This document shows positions 49,525-63,870 of a stretch of DNA of 64,000 nt, piece by piece. Where the stretch lies: assembly GCA_963514095.1 (NCBI GenBank), contig OY741267.1:25267485-25331484 (forward strand), written 5' to 3'. The notes below the pieces were generated by a model. That model was not told the DNA's origin. It did not search any database and was given only the letters and a program-made list of their open reading frames with translations. Position 1 is the stretch's first letter. Each line of letters starts with the position of its first letter. Source of the stretch: Eutrigla gurnardus. Taxonomy: Eukaryota; Chordata; Actinopteri; Perciformes; Triglidae. The translations under genes and the position numbers were made by a program.

Positions 49525-52243
49525 ATGCCAATTGTTCTTTGCCATCTTTTTTAAAGGTCCTCTTCGTTTCTTCATTCTTCCTAAATTACTTTGCCCCCCT
49601 CCCTCTCTCTCCCGAATGATGTCAGCGCTAATTAAAGAGAAACTCGGTCCCTCGTATATCACGGAGGAAAAGTCCTTGAGATTCCAATCAGCGGAGAGAA
49701 CATTGAATTTCTCTCTGCTTGTTTTCGCCTGATTAAATCACTCACAGATGATCTGAAAATGAGAGGCTCCTTATAAATGTGGGTGTTGCAGTGGTGTCTG
49801 TTGACAAAGTTTGCCCTTTGTAAACAGATTTACGAGAATTACCACGCAACGAAATGTGGCGGCGTGTCTCGGGGAAGGACTCCAGCGGGCGTTGCTGCTG
49901 CGGAGGTGATGGAGGAAGGTCAAGGGAGTTCATCTCGTCTGCGATACGCTGGAACGTACACTCACAAGCAAAGACAAATAAGCTGTCGGGGAAGAAAGCT
50001 TCGTGAGTCCGTGTGTCCGTCTGAAACCTGTCCAGGGAACCCGCAACTACCACTAAAATCCTAACACAGATGCATTTGTGTTAACCTCACAGCAGCAGCA
50101 GCAGCAGCTGCATGGTGTTAGAATCCCAGCTAGGTTAAAAGGTGCTGAACTAAAACACCGGGCCATCAGGTGAGGATGTCGGGAATATGAAGGTTATTTA
50201 TATGGAGACGGACAGAAAGGAGGGCCAGAAACATGGAGCACCTAGAGAAGTAAGTTAGGATGTTTTGCTGAGATATCCACAGAAATTCCACATTTAATAT
50301 ATAATGTTGTCCATAAAGTTTCATACTTAGTTTTCAGACACAACCTTATATTTTATTCCTCTTTAAATGCAACAGTAAATCACTTTTCACCAGGTGAAAT
50401 TAATTCATGCATAACATTTGTTTGGCAACATGGTTGGGATGGATCCATCTCGGCGTGGTTGTGCCTGCCCCCATTGACTACTACTGTTCATACTATTGCT
50501 TCTGTAAATACTACCACTACTGTTAATACTACTACTAACAACATCAAATGCAGTTGGAACCCGATGGCCTGGGCTGCACCAGATTTCTGCCTAAAAGGCA
50601 GTTTTTTCTCTCTCCACTGTCGCTGTAACGCCCCTAGGTGATGTTGGGACTTTGAAAATGTATAAACTCTGAAAATCATGAGCGTGTTCTAGTCCTGCTC
50701 AATGCATCAAGTGTCCTGAGATGACTTCTGTTGTGATATGTAACTATAAATATAATTAGATTGTATTTGAAGCTATAAAAGACGAGACATTTGCAAATCA
50801 TTCCAACTTTATGGGCGCCTCTGAAGATGCACCACTGTCTGGTACCTGATCAGTAATCCTACAGAAGCTTCTTCTTTTTGTTTGTTTGTTGTGTGATATA
50901 GAACAGCTTGCAGATGACAGAAGCAATATTACATGATGAGGTGTCCGGATTTACCAGATAACAGACATTCTCTCTGCCACACATTTAAATTCATTGCCCG
51001 ATCTAAGCTACGACTTTGATTGGTCCAGTGACAGGCTGTGAACACAAGCTTTTCATTGATATTTATTGGTCTCATAAACGACAAAATCACACATTTGTAT
51101 GCCTGTCGACACTCTTGTGTTTTTTGACTCTTCTTGCCGTCGTGTGAAACAGTCTATCTGAGCAACAGACTCTGAAGGAAAGCCCCACATCTTTTAACTT
51201 CCCCTTTCTGTGAACATTTCATCAACATCCACATCAACTACATATCTGAGAAATTACACCATTTGCTATAATTATACGTCTCCGCCAATCCAAAGTCGTG
51301 GCATACAGAGAATAATAATATATTCAGGGCCGCTGCTTTACGTTCGGATTCATATTGAATGGCCCAGCGATCAATCCGTTAACGGCAATGTATTCATACA
51401 GAGGGAAAAGAAATGCAGGCTTCTTTTCCCTTTGTGGTGTTGAGGGCTGCAGCGTATTATCAGCGGCGAGAGTGGAAGAGGAGCTGGAAAAGAGAGGGCT
51501 GCACCCACCGTCATTAGCTAATGGACTGCTGAGTAAGTCTGTCAGTCGGCCGAGGGCCGGACCCGCTGCCAAACGGTGCACACACAACTTAGAGAGATGG
51601 GTTAAGCGTATAGATCGACCACGATGGCCGCACTTTTTATTCCGTCAGCTGCCATTCTTCTAAGCGGTCGGCCTCAAATATGAGATATAGAGACCACTCT
51701 GAGGCCCGCCAGGCTAATCCTTTTATATAGAGTGACCTCCGGAGGTGCTGGATCGCAAAACGCTTCACATTATATAGCATTAGTCAATATAGTAGATTGG
51801 AATGTAGATGATATATGTATTATATATGCATTACATTACATATCATCACAATGACACAATAGCACAGTGACTTTCATACTAATTGCAGACACTGTGATTG
51901 AACTGTCAAAATGATAGACAGCCGTCACTCAAAATATCTTTGTGTAATTGTGGGTAAATCTTAAAATAACAGAATACAGGCCTCGTTACACCTGTAATGA
52001 TCTTAGAACTAATGGTTTTTCCTCTGGTCTTCTTCACTTGGATGCTCTCGGGAGAACTCACTTAAATGTAAACAGATGGGTGAAGATAAGAAATAAGTGC
52101 ATATAACCTCTTTAACTTTAGTTCTTTATAATCCAAACAATCTGTACGTCAATCAGATTAAAGCACCGCTGTTATGTTTTCATTCATCTTATTCGACATC
52201 TTCAATTTCCTTGTCCTGTATTTTGATATAATCACATTTTCTG

Positions 52244-52245
<2 letters not shown>

Positions 52246-52332
<87 letters not shown>
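52246..52332. repeat. (CA)n microsatellite
   Basis: Perfect CA run of 87 bp. Confidence 0.95.
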
Positions 52333-52334
<2 letters not shown>

Positions 52335-53845
52335 TTAACAGCATGGCAAAGACATCTAGTGGTAAACTCTAGATGATAGTGTTGCATCATATAAAATACA
52401 GGGTTTGCAGAGAAGGGATGGGGAAAAGTAAAATAAGATACTTTGATAACAACACAATGTGTTTTCACACCGATTACACTCCGTCGTATTGTGGGACAGA
52501 CTAAAAAGAAAAGCCGCTGCAGCCCGCTGAGGTGCCGCCGCGGTGAATGGAAACCTTCCAGCCAGCAACCGGCCCCTTGTTTCCATTATCGAAAAAAGGC
52601 CCAGGCTGCTATTATCATTCCTCCAGCCTGTAATGAGAAGCTGGGGTAAAACCAACAAGCGGATAAGGTAGACCTGCATATAAACTTGCTCTAATCTGGA
52701 CCTCGGGTATTATTTTCTCATAAGCAGACTATAAAGCTCTCAGTGAGCAAACTGGATGAATGAGTGAGCGAGTGGATGAGAGAAACCGTGCTCGTGTGTT
52801 ACGACTCATCTTTTTGAGCAAAGTAGAAGATATAAAGTTCCCCTCCAGGTCATATGAGCCACGTAGGGTTTTTTTTTTTAACGGCCGTGTCAATAAACAG
52901 CAGCCCGCGGCCTCTGGAGCAGAAACTCTCATATGAATTCAACAGGGCAGCATTCAGTAGGAGGAAAAAAACTCTCACTTAACGCTCACTGGGGCCTAAT
53001 AAGAGCAGCCACTTTTACTGGACATTTTCCAATTTACGCTTAATTATGTCTACTCGGCATAATCCAGCTCAAGGCTCCCCCCCCTCCCCCCTCCCAATAT
53101 CCATAACCATAACCACTTCCCTTTCGACCCCCGTTCACGCTCCATCTCAATAAGAGCAGGAATGTGTTAAAACAGTATCTGTCCTACTACTGCCCTCCCC
53201 CCCACCCACCCCCAAAACCATCAATAGCTGCCTTTCAGTCTCACTTGTATTGTCACAGGGTGGGCCCGCACATCCAGGACCCCTGAAAACCTGATACCCG
53301 TACAGTACATACGCGTTATGACCTCGCGTCACCCTCCCCGATGACGTATTGCGACATATAGAGCAGACTCTTGTGTAGTCTGCAGCTCTCTGCAGGAGGA
53401 GAGCAGGCAGGCAAGCAAACCACACAAAAAAACCCCGGTTTGGGATAATATCCCAGTGTTAAACCACACGAGTCGCAATAATTCCTTTTAATAACAACTC
53501 AATATAATATTCTGACTCGACAAAAAAATACAGAGTTACTTCTTTGTTTCCTGCACATTCAGGGGTGAGTTATAACAGAGCAAAGTAAGAGCGAGGCATT
53601 TGCACTTTTATTTGCTTTGCAGTAAGATAGTAAGGATAGTTTATATAAAAATGAGAACATTAGTAGTTCATTTGGGAGATGGGGGAGATGGGGGAGGAGG
53701 GGGGATACAGAGGTGTGAAGGGGGTGAAGGTGGCTACGCTGACACAGTAGTTGTGCACCGGAGACTTAACAGTTTTCCTTGACGGGCCACTGTGGCTTTA
53801 TAAAAACAGGCTGCGATTTAAGAAGGCCGTAGCTTCTGGGTAATA

Positions 53846-53881
<36 letters not shown>

Positions 53882-54122
53882 TAAGTGTGTGTTTGCCCTC
53901 CAGCCTGCGTGAAGCAATGAGAGCACAGAAAAAGGGGTGCCACCAGTGTCCAACTGGGGGCCACCTCTTTTTTCCCCTGCAACAATTTCTCTTGGCCCCC
54001 TTTTTTCCAGCCAGCTGGGTCTAGTTTGTATGGCCTAGCTGGAACCCTTTCAATTTTGTCCCACTTGTCCTGCTTCTGGCTCGCCCGCCACCCCATGAAT
54101 ACCAAGCAGGCAAAGGCGCACG

Positions 54123-54167
<45 letters not shown>

Positions 54168-54298
54168 CATATACACACACGAAAATACAAGCTGGGTCTC
54201 TCTCTCTGCATAGTTGCATTTGGTCAGTCTTCAAGCCCGGCAACCAAACCCTCCTCTGTCTGCACATGCATGTGTGCATGAAGTGTATATGCATTTGG

Positions 54299-54299
<1 letters not shown>

Positions 54300-54364
<65 letters not shown>
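54300..54364. repeat. (TG)n microsatellite
   Basis: Perfect TG run of 65 bp; a CA run of similar type lies 130 bp to the left, at about 54130-54165. Confidence 0.95.
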
Positions 54365-54367
<3 letters not shown>

Positions 54368-54849
54368 TGTGTTTAATGCAGAATCATTCACAATCTGTGA
54401 TGTTCCTTTACAACTTTTAAAAGAAGGACCACACCAGTGCTTTTCGCATGTTTAAGACCATTAACTACAAATTACTGCGATGTTTATGTGACTGCCAACC
54501 ATTTTTCCGGATTGCTGAACATATTTAAACGTAGTTTTTCCATCTCCCGGGCCGACGTTTGTTCCAGTTCACTCTGCAACACTATGAATCTCTACCTCCG
54601 CGGGAGTATCTGACAGTAATGTAGCGTTGGTAAAGTACGAGTCATTCCTCTCCTCCAGTAATGCAATCACATGGAAGTTAGAAATCCCAGTAATGAGCCA
54701 TTACTTTGACGTGTTGGAAGGGGCGTCTGCTTGTTAGCCTACCAGGAGTTGGACGGGCAGATGATTATCAAATTTGGTGTGGAGCCGTTAGCTTGGTGTT
54801 AGCAGGAGTTTAGATGGCCTCTGCCAAAAGCAATGCAACTTCTTTCAAT

Positions 54850-55167
54850 TTAAAGGGCCAGTGTGTAGGATTAAGAGGGATCTATTGGAATACAATATTC
54901 AGTTTGTGTATAATCAACATGGGGAGGGTGTCCTCATCATAAAACTAACCAGTATGACATGCCTTGTTTCTATGACAACCCAGCATGAACAAACTAAATA
55001 CTGGCTCCAACGTGGGACTTCCATAATTTTGACATTACCTGAAGGCCACCGTAGCCCTCCGACACACTTGGAAAGGGAGGGGTGATTGGAGGGAAATTAA
55101 CTCGTTTGCAATCTGCAACCTCACCACTAGATGCCACTAAATCCTACACGTTTGTTGCTCCTTTTAA
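54850..55167. mobile_element. Teleost TTAA-flanked MITE (family E)
   Basis: It opens TTAAAGGGCCAGTGTGTAGG and closes CTAAATCCTACACG then CTCCTTTTAA. The termini therefore mirror each other (TTAAAGGnnCA..TGTAGGAT against ATCCTACA..CCTTTTAA) around TTAA duplications. Internal landmarks (GGGATCTATTGG, CTGAAGGCCACCGTAG, GAAAGGGAGGGGTGA, CACCACTAGATGCCACTAAA) are ones I recognise from a very common percomorph genomic repeat. TTAA targets are used by piggyBac and Kolobok elements; which applies is not decided here. Confidence 0.82.
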
Positions 55168-56716
55168 TATATATAATATATGCTTATTTAAAGCAAACCT
55201 GACCAGCACACTTTATCTCCACTAAAAACCACCACAGTGACCGCGAGTCTGAGACACCAGTTCATTTGGAAAAACTGCAGTGTACATGAAGTCAGAGAAA
55301 AGTCAAGCCCAAGAGTAATGCTTGCACGTTATGGCGTTTTATAGTATTGTCTCACAGCTTTTAAGTACAGCGCTGGGAACGTTTCCAGTGTAAACTTGTC
55401 TACAAGTGGTCTCATTAAATATTACACCACAACTGCACCCTACATAGACCTAACCCCACCAACATTCAAAGCATTGTTCTTTCCCCTTCACCGGTCCCAC
55501 TTTCCATTCAGTTCATCACAGAAAGCCCGACTCAAGGTGTCGACAGGATATACATATCAAACCTCATATCTGTAACCCGTTAATAATGAGATGGAGGGAC
55601 AGGAGGGGGATACAGACTGGGAGATTAAACTAGAATGACACAGAATATTCCCACGACTCTCTGAAGTCAAGTCCAGCCACCTACTCAGTTCTGTGAAGGG
55701 GCCGCTAAGGGAAGTACAATGTCCAGAACTCGTACCTCGGGGGGGGAGACATGTATAAGTGCACTCGTAGATTAATCTAAAAACATTGAACACTGTGTTG
55801 ACAACCACGTCTGAACTTTAGAGGAGAGAGCAAAGTGCAACGGGGGACTGAATGCTAGTTTAAAAAAAATGTTCCTCTTGATGATGAACATAAATCTCTT
55901 CTAATCACGTCGTGCTCCTCGGTGTGTGACTCAGGTTACTTTACACCCACCTTGTATAGAGAGAAAGGTTTGAAATGTAAAAGGTAAAGATCACAGTATG
56001 CATCTCCTTTGTGTTTGCAGGGATACGTGCAAGATGAGGACACTATTACAAATATATGATATTGAGTTTCGAGCCGCAGTGCTTTTTTTTTTACATTGAA
56101 AAATGACATACAACTGTAAATGTTTTTTTGTTTGTTGATACAGTCAACTGTAGCTAAACCGCGACGCTTGCTGGAAACCTAATACACATCCCAGATATGT
56201 TGCTAAACAAACGCACAACTGTAGATTAAACTGCAGATGATGATATTAAGAAATGTCTGGCAGTCGTCCGTGAAACCGTCTTTGTGTTGTGAAAATCCAA
56301 AACCATAATGTAACATGAGGCATATGGTTGTACTCACAGCATGGAAGGACACCCGATCCCCTTTTTATCTACCACTTTATTATAGTCTATGAGGAATTTA
56401 TAATATCCCCCCATAGTCACAAACTAAACAATAACGGTGACTTGCCATTTTGGAAAATTAGTCCTTCTCTCTCGATTTTTTGTTTTAGTTTTTTTGTGTA
56501 AATATTATTTTTGTCTGAATAGTTTAAATGCTGTGCAAACATTCATGCTGTGTGCAGGGTTCTGTGTTGCATTTAGTGGAAAAAATGAGCTCATAGCCCA
56601 CTAGCAGCCTGCAAAAGCCTTTCCAATCAATACAGTGAATATTGCCAAGGTATATGTATAAAACCAAAAAGGTTTTTGGCGTGTGCCATGAAGGCTGATG
56701 GAGTGCTCGTACTCAC

Positions 56717-57426
56717 CGTGGCCGTGATGAGCGGACCGTGGAACTGTGCGTACAGCAGGGCCTCGTTCACGTGGCCCCTGACTCCCAGCAGGGCTAGTTC
56801 CAGACTGTGGTGGCCGGCCATGGCGTGGGTCAGCTGCTCCAGCAGGCTGGTGTATCTCCTCCAGGGCTGATCCAGCTCCGACACGCTGGCCAGGCAGCCC
56901 CGCATCACATTCAGACAGTAGCCCACGCAGGGCTTGATGAGCGTCAGGCCTCTGCAGTGGGAGCAGTACACCATCTTCACCAGGCCCTTCACGCACTCCT
57001 TGCTCATGCTGACGTGTTCGGTGGCGTTCATCACCTCCAGGCCTTCCTCCAGGGCCAGGCCCAGCTGTCTGCCGGCCCCCAGGGCTCCGGCCAGCTCCTG
57101 GGCCATGGCGGCCGGGTGAGGCCCGAACGGGTTGACGTCCTGCCTGATCTGACGGAGGCAGTCGGCCATCTCGCCGCCCATCGCCACCGCCGCGGTGCCG
57201 TCGAGGCCCGGGTTGATGAGCCGCGTGTAGACGAGCGGGAAGAGGTTGTTGAAGAACTGGTGAATGGATGCCTCCACGGAGACGTTGGCGCCGCGGAGGT
57301 AGAGGGAGAGGGAGGAGAACAGCTGGTTGACGTGGGGAAGGGCGTGGCGGGACAGGGACGAGTAGGTTCCCTCCAACAGAGAGCTGAGATGGCCCTGAGA
57401 GAAGGACAGGAGGTACTGGAACATGT
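56717..57426 (-). CDS. gpc5: Glypican-5-like, exon 3 (cysteine-rich core)
   Basis: The largest exon, 710 bp: two bases finishing a split codon, then 236 codons, with acceptor TTATCCCTGCAG and a GTGAGT donor in phase 0. Glypicans are GPI-anchored heparan sulfate proteoglycans that modulate Hedgehog, Wnt, BMP and FGF signalling at the cell surface. Counting from the first Met codon: residues 35-45 hold the conserved LYLRGA segment, 61-73 LFPLVYTRLINPG, and 96-101 DVNPFG. Cysteines at 89, 144, 154, 157, 166, 170 and 177 fall in the family motif YCSHCRGL-x4-PC-x3-YC-x6-C, with LNVMRGCLA as in GPC5. Possible N-glycosylation sites are NVS at 47 and NAT at 133. The Met is internal, not a start. The long intact frame, splice phases and cysteine spacing make this the strongest call here. 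Which teleost gpc5 paralogue it is cannot be decided. Confidence 0.95.
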
Positions 57427-58240
57427 CTGCAGGGATAAGAGATAAGAGATCATTTTTATTTGTGAGGAATATTGGAAATCTGAAACGGGTACGGGCATCA
57501 GTGGAAATCAGTGGTTGGATATCATTATCTATGAAGTCATCACCCTAATAAATGTGTTTTTATTGAAAATTTAAAAAAACACGGGAAAGATGGATAATGT
57601 GTGTTACACCCTTGTTTGTCTAAAGTGGATTTTTGTGTCCCTTTTGTTTTCTTATCCCCTTCCTAGAGGGATTTGTGTCTTTAAGGTTTACCCCAACTAT
57701 TTGTATAGTTTATGTTCTTATCTTACTTTATTTTAAAAACACGGTTAGGTCTATATGAGAGTATAATGTAATAATATCCAGTGAGTCCTTGCTCGCTTCT
57801 GTACTATTAACTGAGTCCGTGATGCCTTGTTGTGGGCTACAAATGTGCATTTACAGATGGCTAATTGAGAAGAATGATATGTATTATAAATGATTGCATG
57901 GACCTGGAAATCGTAATAAAACACACAGACACCACATATCTCCAGCTAGAAGGGGTTTTATTGTTGTGTAACGTCTGGAGCACCAATGCTTTTATCATAT
58001 ATTAATATTTAAATGATACAAGCACACGTGCTTGTAAATGCATTATGGGTGTTTAATATGGCGACTCTTCAAGTCTAAAAGGAAGAGCCCGGTGCTTGAA
58101 AACGTTACACAGCAATAAAAAATCTTTCCTATTTTTAATCCTGATATGTGAAGCCAGAGACTTCAATACAGTTTGCATTTTCTGTGGCAAATACTGTATA
58201 TTCCAGACTCGGCAGTGGTATGTGACTGGCCACCCGCCTG

Positions 58241-58357
<117 letters not shown>

Positions 58358-58589
58358 GGTAGAGTCATCCAGCTCTTATGTCATTTCCTGATGAGCGAGG
58401 GAAGCTGGAAAGCAATCAATGATGTCAGTGTGGAGGCAGAGATTAGAGCCAATGAAGTGCCAGTTCTTGCTAAGCGAGGTACTGTAACAGAGGAGAATGG
58501 CAGAATGACAGAAGGGCGAGCGAGGGGGGTTAACTCATTTTCTCTCCATGTTGTCTATTCACATTTCACTGCTCACTGATATACTTCCT

Positions 58590-59073
58590 ACACCTTCTCC
58601 AAAGTCAAATTCAAGCACTTTTCAGGCATTTCAAGGTGCATTTCCATGCTTTTCCAGCCCCTTCCAGCTGTGGTAAACTCCATATTTGTATCAATCCAAT
58701 GGTCAGTATTCAGTCTACTTATTATGTCACTTGTTGATCACATTAAATGAGATGTTATTGTCCTCTAAACAACCAACATGATGTTTGGAGACAGCTTTTT
58801 ACAGAAGGACCACAAATGAAAGGAAAACTAATTCCACTAACAGATCCACAGAAATATAATCACCAACTATTTTCATCATCTGTTCATCATCAAAAGTCAT
58901 TTTTCATGCAGAAAATGCTGTTTTCAGTCCCTCAAATATGGAGATCTTCTTTTCTCTGTTCTATCATATATGTCATCACATAGAACACACATTTCAAGCA
59001 CTTTTCAAACCTTGAAAACACCACACTAACATTCAAGTGTTTTCAATGATTTCCAGCCCCTGTACATACCCTG
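58590..59073 (+). mobile_element. Family D DNA element, copy 3
   Basis: Same orientation and nearly the same sequence as copies 1 and 2. The left end keeps TTCCTACACCTTCTCC but the outer CAGGG is changed to TATA, and the right end is intact (CATACCCTG). A 12-bp internal deletion (the AAATGTCAG region) and a further loss near TTCAAG shorten it relative to copy 1. Confidence 0.8.
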
Positions 59074-59770
59074 GATATGGTTAATGGTTTACAAGAGAAG
59101 AGTCTTGAAATGTATGGAAATATATTAGTTTGATCAAAAAAACACAGAAACAGAGAAAAGACTGTCTTGCATTCTCTCTAATGGCCAGCAGGGGGCCAAT
59201 CCACTGGTTGCATTGTATATCAGAAAATGACCTTCCTTGATGTATTACCACAATAAACTTTGAATTTATCATCTTCAATTGCTAGTTCACTAATTTCCAT
59301 AATTTACTAAATGAACATCAGGCTGTTTTGAAGAAGACTTGGAACTAAATTGTGACCATAAATGTTTTACAATGTTTACTGAGGTAATAAATCAAGACAG
59401 AAGTAGGGCCATTTTCTCATGGATGTTTACACAATCAGACTTCTATTTTGGAGTCGTCACAACGAAGGCTCTTTTGAAAGAGTGCATGTTTTAAGGCATT
59501 TCCACATTGGTTTAACTTTTCAGACACGGAGGTTGGCGCCTAGTCTACTCCAATACAGCGTGATGTTCAGTTTATAAATTATGGTGACATTTTATACTTT
59601 AGCTCCACTCTCTCTCGTGTCACTTCTGGTTATAAAAAAGTATAAAACAAGCAAGATGGTGACAGCCAAAAAAAACAAGAAGGCAACAACTAAGGCTCAC
59701 TTCTACCAGAGAGGCTTCATCTTGTATCCTTCCATCCTACTTCTCAGAAACTCACCACACACATTGTCTT

Positions 59771-59773
<3 letters not shown>

Positions 59774-59837
<64 letters not shown>
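59774..59837. repeat. (TG)32 microsatellite
   Basis: Perfect TG run of 64 bp; CA and GT runs also occur at about 59952-59978 and 60115-60153. Confidence 0.95.
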
Positions 59838-59838
<1 letters not shown>

Positions 59839-59950
59839 ATGTCCTCTGTCCTGGACACAACACTAGGGTGTGATGTCAGCTTAAAAGTATGACAGGACAT
59901 GAAGGAGCAGTAGCAACTGTACAGAAATTGAGACAGGAGAAGGAGGGTGC

Positions 59951-59982
<32 letters not shown>

Positions 59983-60115
59983 CCAAACGTTATCAATCAT
60001 CAACCGCGTGAACTTTCTAAAAAAATGTTTGCTTTACATTTACAAAAACATATTCATTCATAAGAATACCTTTCTGCATTGTGAATCAATCTCAGCACAG
60101 CGATTGTTACCAAAT

Positions 60116-60157
<42 letters not shown>

Positions 60158-63100
60158 AGCCCCTCCCAGCTCACAGACAGAAGGATAACAACAGTCATGT
60201 CCTCTTCAACAGCTGCACTAATATGACCGCCGTCTGTGACACACGGAGGACTCCCCACCGGCCGGCAAAAAGGCACAACTCATTCGTAACGCACCAGAAA
60301 GCACCACCACCACCTTCATCATCATCATCGCTATCATCATCATCATCATCGCCACGGCGATCAGAGCTTGCTCCTGCACACATAACATTCAGAGTCGCAG
60401 CCTGTTAGACGGCCTCGAGGGAGCGTGACTGTGTGTGACAGAAATAAAGCAGACAGACACGGCGAGTAACGGTCTGTTAGGGATTATTACTGTAAAGTGA
60501 CGGGTGACAAGTTGGCTGACTGGAAAACAGGCAGAGAGGAGCAACAAAAATCACATAAAACATTAGATTTGCAGAGGGTGGGGGGGCTGCAGAGTCTCAG
60601 TGTGAGGTCCTCCGTGGGCTCGCCTGCCAGTCAGACATTCAAACCATTGAATCTTTACTCTCGACAAGACAATCCATTTTTCTCAAGAAGGCAAATTTGA
60701 CTTCTGAAGAGCAAGCGTGACTGGATGCAGATATTTCAAAGGAGTTTCTGACAGCATCATTAAAGCCTGAGGACATTCCGTACTTGTTAAAAAAATTATT
60801 TTTATTTTCCAAGAGGGTGACACAGAGACAGAACATGAACGGGTGGGGGAGAAGAAGAAAAAAAAAGGGAAGAGAGCTGGAGACTGCCAGGAAAAAAGGG
60901 AATAAAAAAAGAAGCGACTGAAGAACCTTTTGAACAAGGGGGGAAAAACAACTACTGTACAAGTGGACTCCACCTTGTGAACATGCTCTGACATCTGGAT
61001 TCATTTGGCCCCTGGGTCCGGAGAACTTCCCGGTCTCTCCATGGCTCTCACTTCAAACATGTCCCCTCTCTGAATATACAGAAGTAGGGCAAGAGACCAC
61101 CTTTCTTCCTCTCCACACTCCCTTCTGACAAACAAAAAAAAAAAAAATCCCACGATTCACTCATTTTCAACTTATTTTTCCTGTTCTCCATCAAGTTTCT
61201 CTCCCACGGTAACAAATGCATCGGGTTTCTTCATTCTGCTATAAATCAAATACAGTCGCTGTGGGTTTCTGTACTGGGAAACGGGGGATGATAACAACAA
61301 AAACACAAGAAACCAAGCAGCTTTTTAAAAGTCGTAACTACCATGGCATGATAGTGGATTGAGTTGGATTGTTCTGTGCTGACCACAGTGTCTGAATCTG
61401 GATTTTGACCACACTCAGCGTGGGTGGCTATCATTACCATGTCACATACTCTCGTCGGTAGAGCCTCTTGGGAAATGAAGTCTGGATGGATTGAGGCTAT
61501 TCTGCATGGAGCAATTATCTTTAATTTCCAAAAGGAAGTCCTAAAAAACTCTGAAATTCAAAACACATAATTGTCCAGCTAACTATACTGGAATAAATGA
61601 ACAGGCTTGCTTTGTCTGTGGCCTTGTGTTGTTCATCTGACGTGCTCTCTGCTCGGCATAAACAAGGTATTAAATGGATTTGAAAAAATAAATAAGAAAC
61701 AGTGGCAAAGCAGAGGAGGCCTTTTGTCCTGTACTTGCGTATGTATTTTGTCTCTGGGTTGAGAATATTAAACCATATCTTTCCACCGATTCTATGCCAA
61801 GGCTGCTGCTCTGAGATCACCGGGTTTAATCATAAGAAGCTATTTCCACTTTACATTCTGCACGGCAACCCAATGTTTTACTGGCACAATTAGTCACCAT
61901 GGAGACGCCTCCACAATAACTGATTCAAAATAAGTGGCAGCTTTGCGATGTAAGTCACAGCTATAGGGTTTTTTTTTTCTAGGCCACTCTCCACTCGGAG
62001 AGGGATAGCGTGTATACCGTGTCTGCCTAACTGAGCAGTATTGTCACAGTCTGAGTCTGGTATTCAAGGCCACGGCATCAAAGCTGGTTTGCCAAAACTC
62101 AGCACAGAAATGTGGCACCGGGCAGCCATCACAGATTAACATGGTTGAAGTGTGTATACAATACAAGGGGTGGACAAACTTATTATACTGTCGGATCAGT
62201 AATAGGAGTAGTTCTAGTAGTTCTAATAGAAGATGTGGTAGTAAGTTATTTGTTAATTATTACTTAAAACCACTCTGATTTTGGTGATCCCAAAAAACGA
62301 TAACAACGCATGCCGCAAAGCCTGGGAAAATCTGGTAATTCTGAGGCTAATTGTTTTCTCCACAGGATCCTCTTTTAAAATGTTTGTTGTAATACTCATT
62401 TCAGCCACAAGAGGCTGATTGCAACACTATCCAATGTTATGAACTCCAGACTAAAACCATTTCTTCCAGGTGAGTTTCATTTACATATTTTGCTAGCATC
62501 CAATATATTACGTGCCTTGGGTTTTGAGTGCAGATTTAAACTCGCCTGGAAGAAAACAAGACGGCTTATCGTCCTACTTAAGTTGGAAAACTTCAGCCTC
62601 TGGTGGCAGAAATGTGTATCACAACAACATCAATAGATCCTGACAATACTATAGCTTCACAGAGAAAATGCAATGACTTTAAGACAATATATTTTATATT
62701 TATAATGAGTATTTTCTATTAACTAAGAATACAGCATTTCTGAATCTCTAGTCTGAGATATGATCCCTCAGAATCAGCTAATGCTCGTATGTCACAACTC
62801 AATGACAAACAAGTTTCAAGGGAAACCAAATGCCTTGTGTGCAAATATGAGCCCGTCTTTAAAACGACCATAAAATCCTTGTAAATTAATTTTAGTCCCA
62901 TTGGATAAATATTGTTGAGTTGAGGCTTGTTGTGTCATTACAATGACTTTTGTCCAATAAAACGGTCCAACACTTAACTCTACCTGAAATGAACAAATCT
63001 TGCACACGGTAGCTGTAACAGATTATGGTAAACTGTAAAAACAAGGTGCTAAATTCTTGATTTCACATGTATAAAACATGTTTGAAACGAGTCATATAGC

Positions 63101-63559
63101 CGGGTTACCAGGTTTGACTGTGTGCATGCTGGCCGTGGAGGCGGGTGTGCATATGTGCATGCTTGAAGATGTGGTAATATTGTGATAATGAGGTAGGAGA
63201 CACTGTTCTCATACCACGGAGCTGTGGTGCCGTACTATCTTGGCAAACTTACCACTGGACCTCATCAACTATCTTCTCAGGCAGAGCATTTTAATCCCAC
63301 CACGGGCTTGGGTTTCAGACAGGTCACCACACAGATATGTGACATAGTGACACATGTGTAGATTACATATCCTTGTTTTAATTAGTAGAAATACTGTACA
63401 TAAGGCAATCTCACACTCGGCACTGGTCCTCTTGGGTTACAGGAGGGGGGGGGGGGAGCTGCGGTGTCATACAATCTCCCAGCCTCTAACCTTTCAGCGA
63501 AACAGTTTAATGGTAATAAACTATTAATAAGTCAATGAATCAATCTGTTGATTCCAAGG

Positions 63560-63870
63560 ACACACCAATACAACCTTTTTCCCTCACGATACCGATGCCG
63601 CGGCTTCAGCTATCGGCCGATACCAAGTGAGTTTAATTTATACAGTGTAATACGGTTATACTTTTATGTGAAAGGCAAGACCAGGCTTGACTTCAACATT
63701 GCTTTCTTCATTCTCTTAAGCAAAATAAAATATTGAATTGTTATTTATGAAAATAATGGTATCCTCTGTCAGATCGGCCCATTGTCTTCGATGCCTGATT
63801 CAGATATGTCACAGTCTCTAGAGGACCGATAGCCGATATCAGTATTGGTATCGGTATGATCCGTTGATTC
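63560..63870. mobile_element. Family F repeat (GATACCGAT-type ends)
   Basis: The left part reads CACCAATACAACC then ACGATACCGATGCC and CTATCGGCCGATACCAAG; the right part reads CCGATAGCCGATATCAG then GGTATCGGTATGATCC. The two ends are thus imperfect inverted repeats rich in CGATA. The same terminal motif occurs at 25855-25914. It resembles a common teleost dispersed repeat; class and exact ends are uncertain. Confidence 0.55.

Noticed and set aside
50110..50200. Possible second copy of the SINE-like sequence
   Set aside because: Shares CCGGGCCATC and a GGGAATA-type tail with 47935-48060, but the promoter boxes are not readable; too weak to annotate.
56717..57426. Alternative assignment of the gene as GPC3 or GPC1/4/6
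   Set aside because: LNVMRGCLA, VVGNG..NPEVKV and DCDDEDGC together fit GPC5 better; GPC3 lacks the NPEV form and GPC1/4/6 lack the acidic cysteine-bracketed stalk.
56807..57445. 212-codon plus-strand ORF opposite exon 3
   Set aside because: Antisense shadow of the GC-rich glypican exon; the minus-strand frame carries the conserved cysteine motifs and splice sites.
57031..57498. 155-codon minus-strand Ser/Pro/Trp-rich ORF
   Set aside because: Shifted-frame reading of exon 3; low-complexity product and no family match.
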